A stretch of 64,000 bases of DNA from Lachancea kluyveri NRRL Y-12651. Lineage: Eukaryota; Ascomycota; Saccharomycetes; Saccharomycetales; Saccharomycetaceae. Under the pieces are notes generated by a model. That model saw only the letters and a program-made list of their open reading frames with translations, was not told the origin of the DNA and made no database searches. Each line of letters begins with the position of its first letter. Within the stretch, counting starts at the first letter, position 1. Below, piece after piece: positions 9,480 through 19,527 of this stretch. Where the stretch lies: NCBI GenBank assembly GCA_000149225.2, contig CM000688.1:310001-374000 (forward strand). The letters run 5' to 3'. The position numbers and the translations under genes are program-made.

Positions 9480-12299
9480 TCAAACGTTTGAGTAATAGTA
9501 GGAGTCGGATGCTCTTTTCTTCTTGGCGTAAAACTTCCTTACCTCATCGGCAATGAAAACAGTGCTGCTGACTACCAATAAGAACACTAAATCACCGAAG
9601 CTTAGTCTCTCAGTCTTAAAAATACGCTGGAAGAATGGAACGTAGATGGCACAGAATTGGCCAAGCAGTGAAAGTCCAACGGCGTAGTTGAACATCTTAT
9701 TTTCGAAAATACCAATCTCGAAAATAGATTTGGTTGAGTGCCTACATGCCAACGCATTGAACATGTCGAAAAACACAAAGCATGTAAAAGTCATAGTCGT
9801 ATCTCTAGCAGTGATTTCACCGTCTTCGGCCATCTCTTTCACAAAAACGTAGATCGTACCGACAATAATGAAGGCTGCGCTAAGTAATAACCTTTTAAGG
9901 ACCTGCTTTGTCAAAATTTTGTCAGTACGCTTACGGGGTGGTTTTCTCATTACTTCATGGTCTACGGGTTCGACACCAAGCGATTGAGCAGGAGGCCCAT
10001 CCATCAATATGTTGATCCACAATATTTGCATGGCATTCAATGGGTTTGGTAGCTTCAAAGCAGTAGAAATAGCAACCAAGGACAATGCAGCAACGGATGT
10101 GGACAACTGGAAGGTTAAAAAGTTTTGGATATTGTTGAAAATTCCTTTACCTTCTTCAATAGCTGTCAAGATGGTGCTAAAGTCATCGTCAGTCAAAACC
10201 ATATCAGAGGCCTCTTTAGCAACGTCGGTCCCCATCTTACCCATCGAAATACCAATATCGGCCAACTTTAACGCTGGTGCATCGTTGACACCATCACCGG
10301 TCATAGCTACAATATCTCCTCTTTTTTGTAATGCACGAACAATGTTCAACTTATGTTCTGGAGTAGCACGAGCAAAGATGTTGACGTGGTCAATGACACT
10401 AGCCAGCTGGTCGTCGGTCATGCTATCCAACTTATCACCCGTCAAAACGGACACTTCAGGGTTGATAACTGGAATCCCAATTTGTTTGGCAATATTTACA
10501 GCGGTATTTTCAGAATCACCAGTAATCATAATTACATGAACCCCTCCCTGTAATAGTTCTTCAATGGCTGGACGGACAGTGGGCCTTGGAGGATCGTTCA
10601 TACCAATCAAACCAGTAAATGTTAAACCGGTAATTTCATCGTCTAGCAGTTTTCTGTTCAAATCGCCATTCAATTCCAGTTGAGCAAACGCCAGAGTACG
10701 TAAACCTTCAGATGCCAAAGAATTTGCACAATCATCCACTATAGCCTTCTGAGCTTCTGTAAGTCTCTCTACTTTGCCATCCTTATTCAAGAAATGCGTA
10801 GACCTCACCAAAATATGCTCGAATGCACCCTTAATATAGACAAGGGTTTTGCCTGTGGAGTCAGAGGCTACCACAGCCATAAACTTTCTTTTGGAGTTGA
10901 AAGGAATTTCTTCAATTTTGGAAACTTGAGTCCTTTGGTCAGGCAAATCAAACTTGGGCAAAACTTCCAAAAGTGCAATATCAGTCGGATTACCAAGAAA
11001 CTTTACATGTTTCTGGGAAAAAGTACCATTGTTACAAATGTTAGCAACCTTTAAAGTTGCTTTAACATCTTCACTCAAGTAATTTTTTAAGCTACCGTTC
11101 TTATTTTTGTCTAGGTTTAAAACATTGGACTTGTTGGCCATACTGCCTAAGGACCAAACTTTGGATACGGTCATGTGGTTGGCAGTCAAAGTACCTGTTT
11201 TGTCCGAACAAATAACATTGACTGATCCTAAGGTCTCTACACTTGGCAATCTTCTCACAATGGCTTTTCTGTTGGCCATTCTTAGCACACCTAACGCTAA
11301 AGTGACCGTAACAATAATAGGCAACCCTTCTGGAATAGCAGCGACGGCCAAAGAAACAGAAATCTGAAACATCTCTAGCCATGATCTACCTTGAATGACC
11401 CCGATGAGACAAATGATACCGATTAAGATAAAACTAACAAAGGATAAGTCTTTACCCAATTTATCCATTGCTGTCTGTAATGGAGTCTTTGGCTTTTCTA
11501 TGGAGTTCATCATTTCAAAAACTGCACCAAAAGCAGTATTTTTACCTGTACCCACCACAATACCTTTCCCATGTCCTTCTCTGACTAACGTACCCATATA
11601 AGCGATACAGGTCCGATCACCAACAGGAATGATAGACCCAGGAATGTCATTGTAACTATTTTTATTGACTGCAGTAGTTGATTTGTGAACAGGCTCGTTC
11701 TCACCGGTAAGATTGCTTTCATCGATAGATAAGTCAACGGCCTCGATAATTCTCAAATCTGCAGGAATTCTATCACCAAATTTGAAATGAACAAGATCAC
11801 CTGGAACCAAGCCAACCGCTAATACGTTTGAGTCCTGGCCACATCTGATTAGATGGCACTCTGCTGGTACCAATTTGTTCAATGCTTCTAAGGATTTCTC
11901 AGATCTGTACTCTTGTACAAATCCTACGGTAACAACGATAACAATGGCCAACGTGATACTGACCGCGTCATCGATGTTACCCATGACAAAACTGATAACG
12001 GCGGAACCCATCAATAGTAAAATCAAAGGATCTTCAGCAAATGTGGTCAGAAATTTCCACCAAAGTGCTTCATCATCCTCTGACGTTATTTCATTGGCAC
12101 CATATAAGGCTTTCCTCTGTATAGCCTCCGAAACCGAAGGTAAACCACTACTAGCGTCTGTTTGCAAAGATTGAATAGTTTGCTCCGGTGTCATAGTACA
12201 GTACTCCAAAGAAGCACTATGTTTGGTGAGTGCTTCAGTGGCGGAGCGCGAGACCTCTGCATCTTTATTAGCATACGCGTCAAAAGGATTATCGCTCAT
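9480..12299 (-). CDS. PMR1: Pmr1 Golgi Ca2+/Mn2+ P-type ATPase
   Basis: The 939-residue P2A-type ATPase (S. cerevisiae 950) pumps Ca2+ and Mn2+ into the Golgi. It supplies Mn2+ for mannosyltransferases and removes cytosolic Mn2+. Seen in order are an N-terminal cytosolic domain, a TGEN actuator-domain motif (about 198-201), AAIPEGLP in the fourth membrane helix (metal site), the phosphorylated Asp in CSDKTGT (D366), TGDGVNDAPALK in the hinge and the last membrane helices with a short basic, Tyr-rich tail. All catalytic motifs are intact. S. cerevisiae also has PMR1 (YGL167C) close to SUA5 (YGL169W). Confidence 0.98.
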   Translation of the reverse strand: MSDNPFDAYANKDAEVSRSATEALTKHSASLEYCTMTPEQTIQSLQTDASSGLPSVSEAIQRKALYGANEITSEDDEALWWKFLTTFAEDPLILLLMGSAVISFVMGNIDDAVSITLAIVIVVTVGFVQEYRSEKSLEALNKLVPAECHLIRCGQDSNVLAVGLVPGDLVHFKFGDRIPADLRIIEAVDLSIDESNLTGENEPVHKSTTAVNKNSYNDIPGSIIPVGDRTCIAYMGTLVREGHGKGIVVGTGKNTAFGAVFEMMNSIEKPKTPLQTAMDKLGKDLSFVSFILIGIICLIGVIQGRSWLEMFQISVSLAVAAIPEGLPIIVTVTLALGVLRMANRKAIVRRLPSVETLGSVNVICSDKTGTLTANHMTVSKVWSLGSMANKSNVLNLDKNKNGSLKNYLSEDVKATLKVANICNNGTFSQKHVKFLGNPTDIALLEVLPKFDLPDQRTQVSKIEEIPFNSKRKFMAVVASDSTGKTLVYIKGAFEHILVRSTHFLNKDGKVERLTEAQKAIVDDCANSLASEGLRTLAFAQLELNGDLNRKLLDDEITGLTFTGLIGMNDPPRPTVRPAIEELLQGGVHVIMITGDSENTAVNIAKQIGIPVINPEVSVLTGDKLDSMTDDQLASVIDHVNIFARATPEHKLNIVRALQKRGDIVAMTGDGVNDAPALKLADIGISMGKMGTDVAKEASDMVLTDDDFSTILTAIEEGKGIFNNIQNFLTFQLSTSVAALSLVAISTALKLPNPLNAMQILWINILMDGPPAQSLGVEPVDHEVMRKPPRKRTDKILTKQVLKRLLLSAAFIIVGTIYVFVKEMAEDGEITARDTTMTFTCFVFFDMFNALACRHSTKSIFEIGIFENKMFNYAVGLSLLGQFCAIYVPFFQRIFKTERLSFGDLVFLLVVSSTVFIADEVRKFYAKKKRASDSYYYSNV

Positions 12300-12738
12300 T
12301 TAATGGGTGCTTTCTTATGGAGAACTTGATAAAAAAAAAAAAGGGGGAATAAACCAGAAGAATTCGAGAAGTAAGACTGCGTTTTTGTTTAAACAAATCT
12401 ATCAAGGATCTAATGAGTCTTAAAAAATTTCTTTCGGTAGCCTCACGTTTTCTTCTACTACACACGTTCAAATCACAAACATCACCTTTTTCCATTGATG
12501 AATTTTTTCTTTTTTGCTACGTCGCCAGTATATTCGTATCCAACGATCGATTTTAATTCCACACGGCTTTAAACGACACGGCACGTTCTCCTAACGCAAA
12601 TCATTAATGTTACGATTTTGTATTACAGACAAATGCTATATATACATATATGTTTTATAAAAGTAATATTGTACAGAATGGAAGATAAAATGACGATAGT
12701 GGATTGTTGTGCTGCTGTTTAGTTTTTTTTTTCTGTCT
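12300..12738. other. Intergenic, PMR1 promoter and RPA135 3' region
   Basis: 439 bp between two minus-strand genes. It holds A/T runs (about 12331-12342) upstream of PMR1 and the RPA135 3' flank with a T-run near 12723-12731. No gene is seen. Confidence 0.5.
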
Positions 12739-15700
12739 TTATTTTGGTTCAACGTTGTAACGCAATTTGATACCCATAGCAGCCAATTCAGAATCAAGGT
12801 ATTTCAAAACAAATGGAATCGATACGGTAGTGGTATCACCACCTCCGACAAATTTGTTACCTTGACCATCTTCCCAGATGCTAGAATCATCGATAAATAT
12901 CGAATCTTCGCCTTCGTATTGAGCAATCATCTTCTTGGCGTCATCGAACTTGACAGCACAACGACGGCAGCGGACAGTAGACATAGAGCCAATCTTTGGA
13001 ACACTGTACTGAGTAGTTAAAATCGAGCCACACTCACGACACACAGACGATGCTGTGTAATCCGAACAGTTCAGCAAACGGTCCTGTAACAAGAACGAGG
13101 TACCGTGACCGATTAATGCATCTCTTTCCATCTCACCGACACGGATACCACCATGTCTCTTTCTACCCTTGACCGGTTGCATGGTTAAGCTGTTTACGGG
13201 ACCGGTTGAACGAACTTGGAACTTGTCGTTAACCATGTGACGCAATCTTTGATAGTAAACAACACCGATATAGATGTCAGCTCTTAACTCTTCACCAGTG
13301 GCACCGGAGTACATTGGTTCGTTACCGTGATAGTTGTAACCTGCCTTCAAAAGTTGGTCACCAAAGTAGTCAGAGGGGGTATCGCTTTCGCTGAATGTCC
13401 ATGGCGTGGCGTCTTGGGCAATACCATGCAAGGCACCAGCTTTACCGGCTAAAGATTCAACGAACATACCAATGGTCATACGGGATGGGAAAGCGTGAGG
13501 GTTGATGATAACGTCTGGTTGAATACCGGTTTCACTGAAGGGCATGTCGATTGTAGGCCATTTTCTAGAACAAACACCCTTTTGACCGTGTCTGGAAGAA
13601 AACTTGTCACCAATCTGTGGAGTTCTTCTGATACGATATTTGATCGTAACGGTTTGCAACTCTTGAAGTTTGTTGGATTCATCACCGATCAATTTCACCT
13701 CTTCAATGTAGGCAGGTTCTGAGGAGTGGTAAGTTTTGATCTTGGTCTTGTTTAAAGTGTCATCGAAATAGGCACAGATAGGATCGCCCTCTTCGACATA
13801 GGTACCAACCAATGGCAAACCATCGTCGTCCAATTTTTCTAGCCACTCTTTTGGCCATTCATCGTCACCGAGTCCGAAATGTTGGGTGATTGGGTCACCA
13901 CGGCTTCTGTTTAGGGACAAGTCTATCTTTTCAGTCTTGTACATAGTACCGTAGGAGAACCCTCTTTCATCGGCGGATTTGTTGATGATCATCGCATCGT
14001 CCATATCATAACCGGTATAAGAGATGACCGCAACGACGGCGTTTGTACCGTTGGGAAAGTTGTCCATACCGTAGTCGTCGTACAGGTTAGCCTTTACAAT
14101 TGGGGTCTGACCCGTTTGCAGCCTATACAACTTGTTGTCGGAACGATGGCATAGGGCGACACCGGGAGTACCCATGGTTTGTTTACCCATCTGGCATTGG
14201 TACATGTTTCTTGGAGATTGGTTAAAGTCCGAGAAGGGAGTCAAGTTGGCAAGGATGGACAGAATATTGGTTGGGCTGAATTCAACGTGGGTGTGAATGT
14301 CGTTTTGGATTTCTTGAGGAGTGACAGCGATATCCATGTACACCTGTTCGAATGGACCAACGATGTCTTCTCTGTCTAGTGGCAAGTAACGGACAGGACG
14401 CATCATTCTAGAGTGACCGCCAAAGATGTACAGGCCCGGGTATTGACCACGAGCAGATGGTGGAACGTAGCCGATTTCCAAATCCAGGGGTAAGCCTGGG
14501 GTCTTGCCCTCGACTTTCCAGAACCTCAGAGTGTCAGCAACAATCTTACCTTGCTCGTGCGTACACCAACCAACGATTTTACCGTCCAGCTGAACGCAGC
14601 ACATAGATGGGCCAGCAGCGAATGCATGGGAACCGGGAGAGACACCGAGGGAGTACAACAGAGATGGGATTTTAGACACATCGGATTGTTCTGTAGAGAT
14701 CCTACATTTGTGGGCAAAATGGTTTAGCAAACCACATGGAGAACCATCCGGTGTGTGGACCGGGCATAGGAACCCCCAGGATTCGGGCAACAGTTTTCTG
14801 ACGGTGGTAGTCTTCAACTGAGCGAAAAAGGAACCTCTGTGGACCATTCTGAAATGGGAGATGAAACGGTAAAAGTTGATCTTTTCGGCGACGACGGTGT
14901 AACCGGAGACTTGCTGCAAATCCAGCCCAGACTGGGAGACCAGGTTACCGGTGGACAAAAAGTACTGCAGCTTGGAACCGATGTTCTCATTGACCCTCAT
15001 CAGCACTCTGGTCATGTATTTGCGGTCCTTGAAGTTGACCGCTAGCCCACGGTTGACATCGGCTTGGATCTGCAGTCTGATGTTTTGCAAGTACTCTTCG
15101 ATTTTTTCCTTGACGATCATACCGTACAGAAACCCGCCTAGCAAGACCTCTTGATGCTGGGTGGCATCCGGATTGTCCGGAGAGCATTCGCCTGCAACCA
15201 ACGAGTACAGCTTTCTGATCATGAACAGCAACATGTGAAACTTATCCTTGCCGTCTTCGCCCAAGTGGACCAGCACGATACGCCTCAAGACTTCTTCCCC
15301 GACCTGGTAGTCTGTCATGTCCGGAGAGGCTTGGAACACAACACGGAACTTGTCGCCCAGATACTGCAACACTTGTCTACGGTTCTGCAGTTGAGGGTAC
15401 TTCTTCTTAAAGCCTCTCAACAGCAATTCCAAACGATCGGTCAAAAAGGAGTTGGAAGTGTCCGAACCAACGATACCGTCAAAGATTTCTCTATCGCTGG
15501 TGTCGCACAGGGCCTTCAAAATCATCACCACGGGAATCAGGTATTCATTTTTCCTCCAAGAAAACCTGAAGGTGACTTGGCCGTCGTTCAAGTAATGCAG
15601 AACGTTTGTCTGGGAGGTCTGGTCCGACCTAACGGATCTGATTTGAATACCGTAGTGGGAGTATGCGGCACCCCTGTTGGCAAAAGAGGGTCTGATGATG

Positions 15701-16332
15701 GCCATCGGATGGTTTCTACGCTGCACGATCAACATTCTGATCAGCTTTTCGATACCGTTGACGATGAAGTAGCCACCCAATTCGTCGGACTCTTCCTTCT
15801 TCTGGACCAACTGGTATGGAGACAGTTTGTTCAAGTGGCATCTGTTGCTTTGCAGCATGATGGGCAGCCCACCGCAGTCTCTGACTTCGGAAAAGGTCTC
15901 GTCGCCATCGTTTACAGACCACTTCAGTTTCAACAGCAGTTTGCCCCTGTAAGAGGTCAATCGCTCCCTGCTTTCGGTCGGGTAGACTTTTCTTTCCACT
16001 GCGGAGGAAACCCCGTCGTTCGACGTTGGCTTGGTGACGGAGACCTGTTCGACGCTTAGGGAAAGTTTGTTACCCAAGTAGTGTGGGTTCTCGCTGGAGC
16101 TTTTCCCGTCAAAGATAACTTTAGCACCGATGTCTCTAACACCTTGGTTCAGCAAGCCGCCATTTGGACCTTCGGTTAGAGCATTAAAGGACCCGATATG
16201 TGGTTGGACGGCTTCCTGCAAGAGCGGGTATGCAGATTTATCCTTTGGAGGGTTTGCAAAACGGGTCTCCCTTTCCAAAGTTAGGAAATGAGCAGTTCTA
16301 TTTGTAGTAGGAGGTTTAATGACTTTGCTCAT
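12739..16332 (-). CDS. RPA135: RNA polymerase I second-largest subunit (A135)
   Basis: The 1197-residue protein (S. cerevisiae 1203) forms half of the RNA polymerase I active centre, which makes the 35S rRNA precursor in the nucleolus. Recognition rests on near-identity from MSKVIKPP to the C-terminal LRYNVEPK. Conserved polymerase beta motifs are visible, including GYDMDDAMIINKSA, GDKFSSRHGQKG and GGIRVGEMERDALI. A C-terminal zinc ribbon follows, with Cys pairs CRECG and CRRC. It was checked against Rpb2 and is clearly the Pol I paralogue. In S. cerevisiae RPA135 (YPR010C) is beside SUT2, which fits the ancestral cluster seen here. Confidence 0.98.
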   Translation of the reverse strand: MSKVIKPPTTNRTAHFLTLERETRFANPPKDKSAYPLLQEAVQPHIGSFNALTEGPNGGLLNQGVRDIGAKVIFDGKSSSENPHYLGNKLSLSVEQVSVTKPTSNDGVSSAVERKVYPTESRERLTSYRGKLLLKLKWSVNDGDETFSEVRDCGGLPIMLQSNRCHLNKLSPYQLVQKKEESDELGGYFIVNGIEKLIRMLIVQRRNHPMAIIRPSFANRGAAYSHYGIQIRSVRSDQTSQTNVLHYLNDGQVTFRFSWRKNEYLIPVVMILKALCDTSDREIFDGIVGSDTSNSFLTDRLELLLRGFKKKYPQLQNRRQVLQYLGDKFRVVFQASPDMTDYQVGEEVLRRIVLVHLGEDGKDKFHMLLFMIRKLYSLVAGECSPDNPDATQHQEVLLGGFLYGMIVKEKIEEYLQNIRLQIQADVNRGLAVNFKDRKYMTRVLMRVNENIGSKLQYFLSTGNLVSQSGLDLQQVSGYTVVAEKINFYRFISHFRMVHRGSFFAQLKTTTVRKLLPESWGFLCPVHTPDGSPCGLLNHFAHKCRISTEQSDVSKIPSLLYSLGVSPGSHAFAAGPSMCCVQLDGKIVGWCTHEQGKIVADTLRFWKVEGKTPGLPLDLEIGYVPPSARGQYPGLYIFGGHSRMMRPVRYLPLDREDIVGPFEQVYMDIAVTPQEIQNDIHTHVEFSPTNILSILANLTPFSDFNQSPRNMYQCQMGKQTMGTPGVALCHRSDNKLYRLQTGQTPIVKANLYDDYGMDNFPNGTNAVVAVISYTGYDMDDAMIINKSADERGFSYGTMYKTEKIDLSLNRSRGDPITQHFGLGDDEWPKEWLEKLDDDGLPLVGTYVEEGDPICAYFDDTLNKTKIKTYHSSEPAYIEEVKLIGDESNKLQELQTVTIKYRIRRTPQIGDKFSSRHGQKGVCSRKWPTIDMPFSETGIQPDVIINPHAFPSRMTIGMFVESLAGKAGALHGIAQDATPWTFSESDTPSDYFGDQLLKAGYNYHGNEPMYSGATGEELRADIYIGVVYYQRLRHMVNDKFQVRSTGPVNSLTMQPVKGRKRHGGIRVGEMERDALIGHGTSFLLQDRLLNCSDYTASSVCRECGSILTTQYSVPKIGSMSTVRCRRCAVKFDDAKKMIAQYEGEDSIFIDDSSIWEDGQGNKFVGGGDTTTVSIPFVLKYLDSELAAMGIKLRYNVEPK

Positions 16333-16406
16333 TGTGGGTCGGATGTCCTCTGGAAGGAATGAAACTGGTGCTCCTAGTGTAGATGTTTTTGAGACTCTTT
16401 TGTTGG

Positions 16407-16438
16407 GATGAGATGAGATGAGTTATGGTGAAAATTTT
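16407..16438 (-). promoter_or_regulatory. PAC-like and RRPE motifs upstream of RPA135
   Basis: A triple GATGAG run (16407-16422) resembling the PAC motif is followed by TGAAAATTTT (16429-16438), the RRPE motif. They lie 75-105 bp upstream of the RPA135 ATG. PAC/RRPE pairs mark ribosome-biogenesis and Pol I genes in yeasts (Dot6/Tod6 and Stb3 targets). A second RRPE-like stretch lies near 16464-16474. Confidence 0.7.
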
Positions 16439-17202
16439 CGAATGGGAAGGATGAACTATTAAAAAAAATTTTCATCAATCAATCACTTTTCTTTTTTCGT
16501 GCAAAGATACCAGCTATCGAAGTCATGTGATGTGTGATTGTAAATTTTACTGTCAAACACGTATGCACGTACGGCGCGCGACCAAGCACGTGACAAAACC
16601 TTGTATGTGCTATGTGAAACTGGAATTCCTCCCATTCTAGTGCAAAGGAGGAGTAACCTTTGCAAAAGTGCTGGACCGGAAAAAAAATGGAATCCCAATA
16701 ATTATCTCAAATCTTGGTCTTTTCTTACTTTTTTTTTCCTTCAATATTTAAGCCTCCAAGCGACACCCGTCATATCCCTTTCTCCCTCTGTTTCACGTGG
16801 AAAGTTGGTAATACACAGATCCGCATCCGCGTTTTCCTTTCCCCATGTGAAAGGTGTCAAAAAAAAAAAGAAGGACAACGGTAGGAGAAAAAAAGTACAC
16901 GAGCAGTGCGCGAATAACTGGCTCGGTATTGTGCTGTGTTGTATATTCGTTTCGAAATGTATGGTGATCGTTTTACTTTTAGCGCTGGCTGGATTTGGCG
17001 GGGCTTGTTGATTTTTTTTTTCTTCTCTTTCCTTCTTTTGTATGGTTCCATGGTTGTCTGTAGCCCTTTACATGTTAAACTTTATTCTCCTATTCGAATC
17101 CCCCCCCTGTGGTGGAGCGAACACGAACCGCTATGTTTACATGATCCTGAGTTACTGATGTGTAAGAGTAGTTCTGCTTGTATACACAACACTTGTTATT
17201 AA
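16439..17202. other. Intergenic between RPA135 and tRNA-Lys
   Basis: About 760 bp without a credible gene. It contains CACGTG E-box cores near 16588 and 16794 and poly-A/T runs near 16859 and 17014. Short open frames here have no recognisable protein features. Confidence 0.5.
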
Positions 17203-17275
17203 GCCTTGTTGGCGCAATCGGTAGCGCGTATGACTCTTAATCATAAGGCTAGGGGTTCGAGCCCCCTACAGGGCT
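17203..17275 (+). tRNA. tRNA-Lys (CUU)
   Basis: A complete 73-nt cloverleaf. Acceptor stem GCCTTGT/ACAGGGC (one U-G pair), A box TGGCGCAATCGG, B box GGTTCGAGCCC and anticodon CTT in the loop GACTCTTAATC. Followed by a TTTTCTTTTTT terminator. No intron. It looks essentially the same as S. cerevisiae tK(CUU). Confidence 0.97.
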
Positions 17276-17925
17276 TTTCTTTTTTATCTTTTTCTTCAAG
17301 ACCTCTTCCTTCCGCCCCCGGAGACAAGCGGGTAATGACTATGCCGTTTTCGGTAATCTTGTTTCTTTTTCTCAACGAAGAGCTATAGCAGTATTTTATG
17401 CCTCAAACAGGCAAAAAAAAAAAAAGAGAACGGAGTAGCCTCGATACAAAACTCTTGTTGATGTCCCCATCTCAATCGTAGCTGTTGCTTTTAAACGGTT
17501 GTTTCTTTTTCTCAGATGTGCTTCTTCGGTGCCTGTTGCAGCGTGTGAGCTGCGCATATCTGTCTTGGATCAGACAGCAGATCACGGTTAGGAAAAAAAG
17601 AAACTTGGATGAGAGATCTCTTGTATCAGCAATTGCCTAACGTGGTATAGTTGCGGTTTTGGATCGTACCCCATGGGAGTTCTAGCCCACTAGCGCTTTT
17701 CTTTTCTACCGACGTGCGTAGATCGTCACTGGATAGTATATAAGAAAAGTGTTTCATAAATCTACAGGGTCCTGGTGAGGCCATGTTTCAGGTCCGACAG
17801 TAAATCAAAACTCTTCGATTCATTCTTTTCCCTTGCCCGTGAGCTTTGTTTGCTTTGTTGGATACCCTGGTTTTAATCACACACTCACTCACTCTCTTTT
17901 TTAATCTACAAATTATCGAACCACT
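17276..17925. promoter_or_regulatory. Upstream region of the SCW-type gene
   Basis: 650 bp with a TATATAAG box at 17737-17744, about 185 bp before the ATG. An A-run lies at about 17413-17425. No other gene is seen. Confidence 0.5.
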
Positions 17926-18972
17926 ATGAAATTGTCGCTCGCACTGTCTCTGTTGACCGCTTCTTCTATCGCTTTGGGTGCTCCAGGCCATGCTCATAAC
18001 CACGAGCACAAGAGAGAAGTTACTGTGGTTATGACCAAGTACTTGGAGTCTAACCCAGTCACAGGCACCGCCACGCCTTCTGCTGCCAAAAGCTCCACTA
18101 CCATTTTACAGCCAGTGTCGTCCGATTCTGTCGCTGCCCCTAGTGCTTCGTCTTCTGGATCCACGTCGTCCAAGAGCCCCTCTTCAGGAAGCGGCTTCTA
18201 CAGCGGTGCCAAAGGTATCTCTTACTCTCCTTACACAAAATCGGGTTCTTGCAAGTCGGCCAGTGTCATTAAGAATGACATCTCACTTCTGTCCAACTTC
18301 GAAGTTATCAGGATCTACGACGTAGACTGCGACTCCCTGGAACCCATCCTGTCGTCTTTGGGATCCGCCCAGAAGCTATTCGTCGGCATCCATGACATTG
18401 ACAACATCGGTGATGCGGTGTCCAAGATCTCCAGTGCGTTCAAGGGCGACTTCTCCAAGGTCCACACGATCTCCGTCGGCAACGAGCTTGTCAATTTCGG
18501 CACCAAGACTCCCTCTCAGATCAAGTCTGCCATCGAATCGGCCCGTTCCAAACTCTCTGACATTGGCTACTCCGGCAAAGTTGTCAGTGTCGATACCTTG
18601 GTTGCTGTTGAAAAAAACACCGACCTGTGTTCTTGTTCCGACTACATTGCCGTGAACTCCCATGCTTACTGGGACGGCAACGTCGAACCATCCAACTGTG
18701 GTCAATGGTTGAAGGAACAGATTGAAAATCTATCGAGCGCTTGCAACAACGGCAAAGACATCCTGATCACCGAAACGGGCTGGCCAAACAAGGGTTCGTC
18801 TTACGGATCCTGTACACCGAGCCAAAAAAACCAAGAAACCTGTATCAAATCTATAGTGGAAACATTGGGTTCCAAGGTTTTCCTGTTTACCACCTACAAT
18901 GACTACTGGAAGGCCGCCGGTTCTTATGGCGTTGAACAGAACTGGGGTGTGTTTGGTGATTCCGATGAATAG
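17926..18972 (+). CDS. Secreted GH17 cell-wall glucanase-like protein, SCW family
   Basis: The 348-residue protein belongs to the Scw4/Scw10/Scw11 group of soluble cell-wall proteins, glycoside hydrolase family 17, which remodel beta-glucan. It shows a signal peptide (1-19), a Kex2 site (Lys29-Arg30), a short S/T-rich linker (about 50-90) and then a GH17 domain starting GAKGISYSPY. The presumed acid/base Glu is in VGNELVN and the nucleophile in ITETGWP. S. cerevisiae Scw4 and Scw10 are about 385-390 residues, so the linker here is short. The extra cysteines and divergence do not allow a choice among SCW4, SCW10 and SCW11. The wall sensor MTL1 is next. Confidence 0.88.
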   Translation: MKLSLALSLLTASSIALGAPGHAHNHEHKREVTVVMTKYLESNPVTGTATPSAAKSSTTILQPVSSDSVAAPSASSSGSTSSKSPSSGSGFYSGAKGISYSPYTKSGSCKSASVIKNDISLLSNFEVIRIYDVDCDSLEPILSSLGSAQKLFVGIHDIDNIGDAVSKISSAFKGDFSKVHTISVGNELVNFGTKTPSQIKSAIESARSKLSDIGYSGKVVSVDTLVAVEKNTDLCSCSDYIAVNSHAYWDGNVEPSNCGQWLKEQIENLSSACNNGKDILITETGWPNKGSSYGSCTPSQKNQETCIKSIVETLGSKVFLFTTYNDYWKAAGSYGVEQNWGVFGDSDE

Positions 18973-19527
18973 ACAACTGAGAGACGTATATACATATATA
19001 TGTGTGTGTGTGTGTGTACATGTATCTCTCGAGAAAAAGACAAAAAGACAAAAAATAAATAAATAATATTAGATATCTTGCGCATTCCACTTCCTTCGCT
19101 ATATAATTAACAGTTTACATTGCAGTTCCAAGAATCTTTTTCCTCTTCCACTTTCGCAGAACGCTCTATTCAAGTCAATAACACCGTTTCTTACAGCTTT
19201 TTAGCCCTTTTTACCTCTCACCATAGGCAACCGAGACAACGACGTTTTTAACTGTTCTTTTGGTACTCCGCGTTCTCTATTGCGCATGTGACCTGTTCTA
19301 GATTTTGCACGGGATCTCAAAATTTATTTTTTTTTTTCCTGTTTTTTTTTTCTCGGCCTTGAAAATATGCGGGTCTGCGAGAGATCTCGTGGATCTTAGA
19401 TTGTGAACTGTCACACTCGACGCCTTGTTTTATAAATAGAGGATATTCTAAAGCGAAAAAAAAGCATCAACTTGTTGATCCCTTGATCTTAAACTCAATA
19501 TAGTCCTATAACAGGGAGGCTAATACT
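18973..19527. promoter_or_regulatory. Intergenic with TG microsatellite and MTL1 promoter
   Basis: 555 bp. A (TG)n tract (19001-19017) follows the glucanase stop. A TATAAATA box at 19432-19439 lies about 90 bp before the MTL1 ATG. T-rich tracts occur at 19325-19353. Confidence 0.55.

Noticed and set aside
15151-16059. 302-codon plus-strand frame inside RPA135
   Set aside because: It is fully antisense to a conserved catalytic gene and its protein resembles nothing; a codon-bias artefact.
12739-16332. RNA polymerase II subunit Rpb2
   Set aside because: The shared polymerase beta motifs invite this call, but the N-terminus, the FPNGTNAVVAVISYTGYDMDD region and the C-terminus match Pol I A135, and it has the A135 length and SUT2-side synteny.
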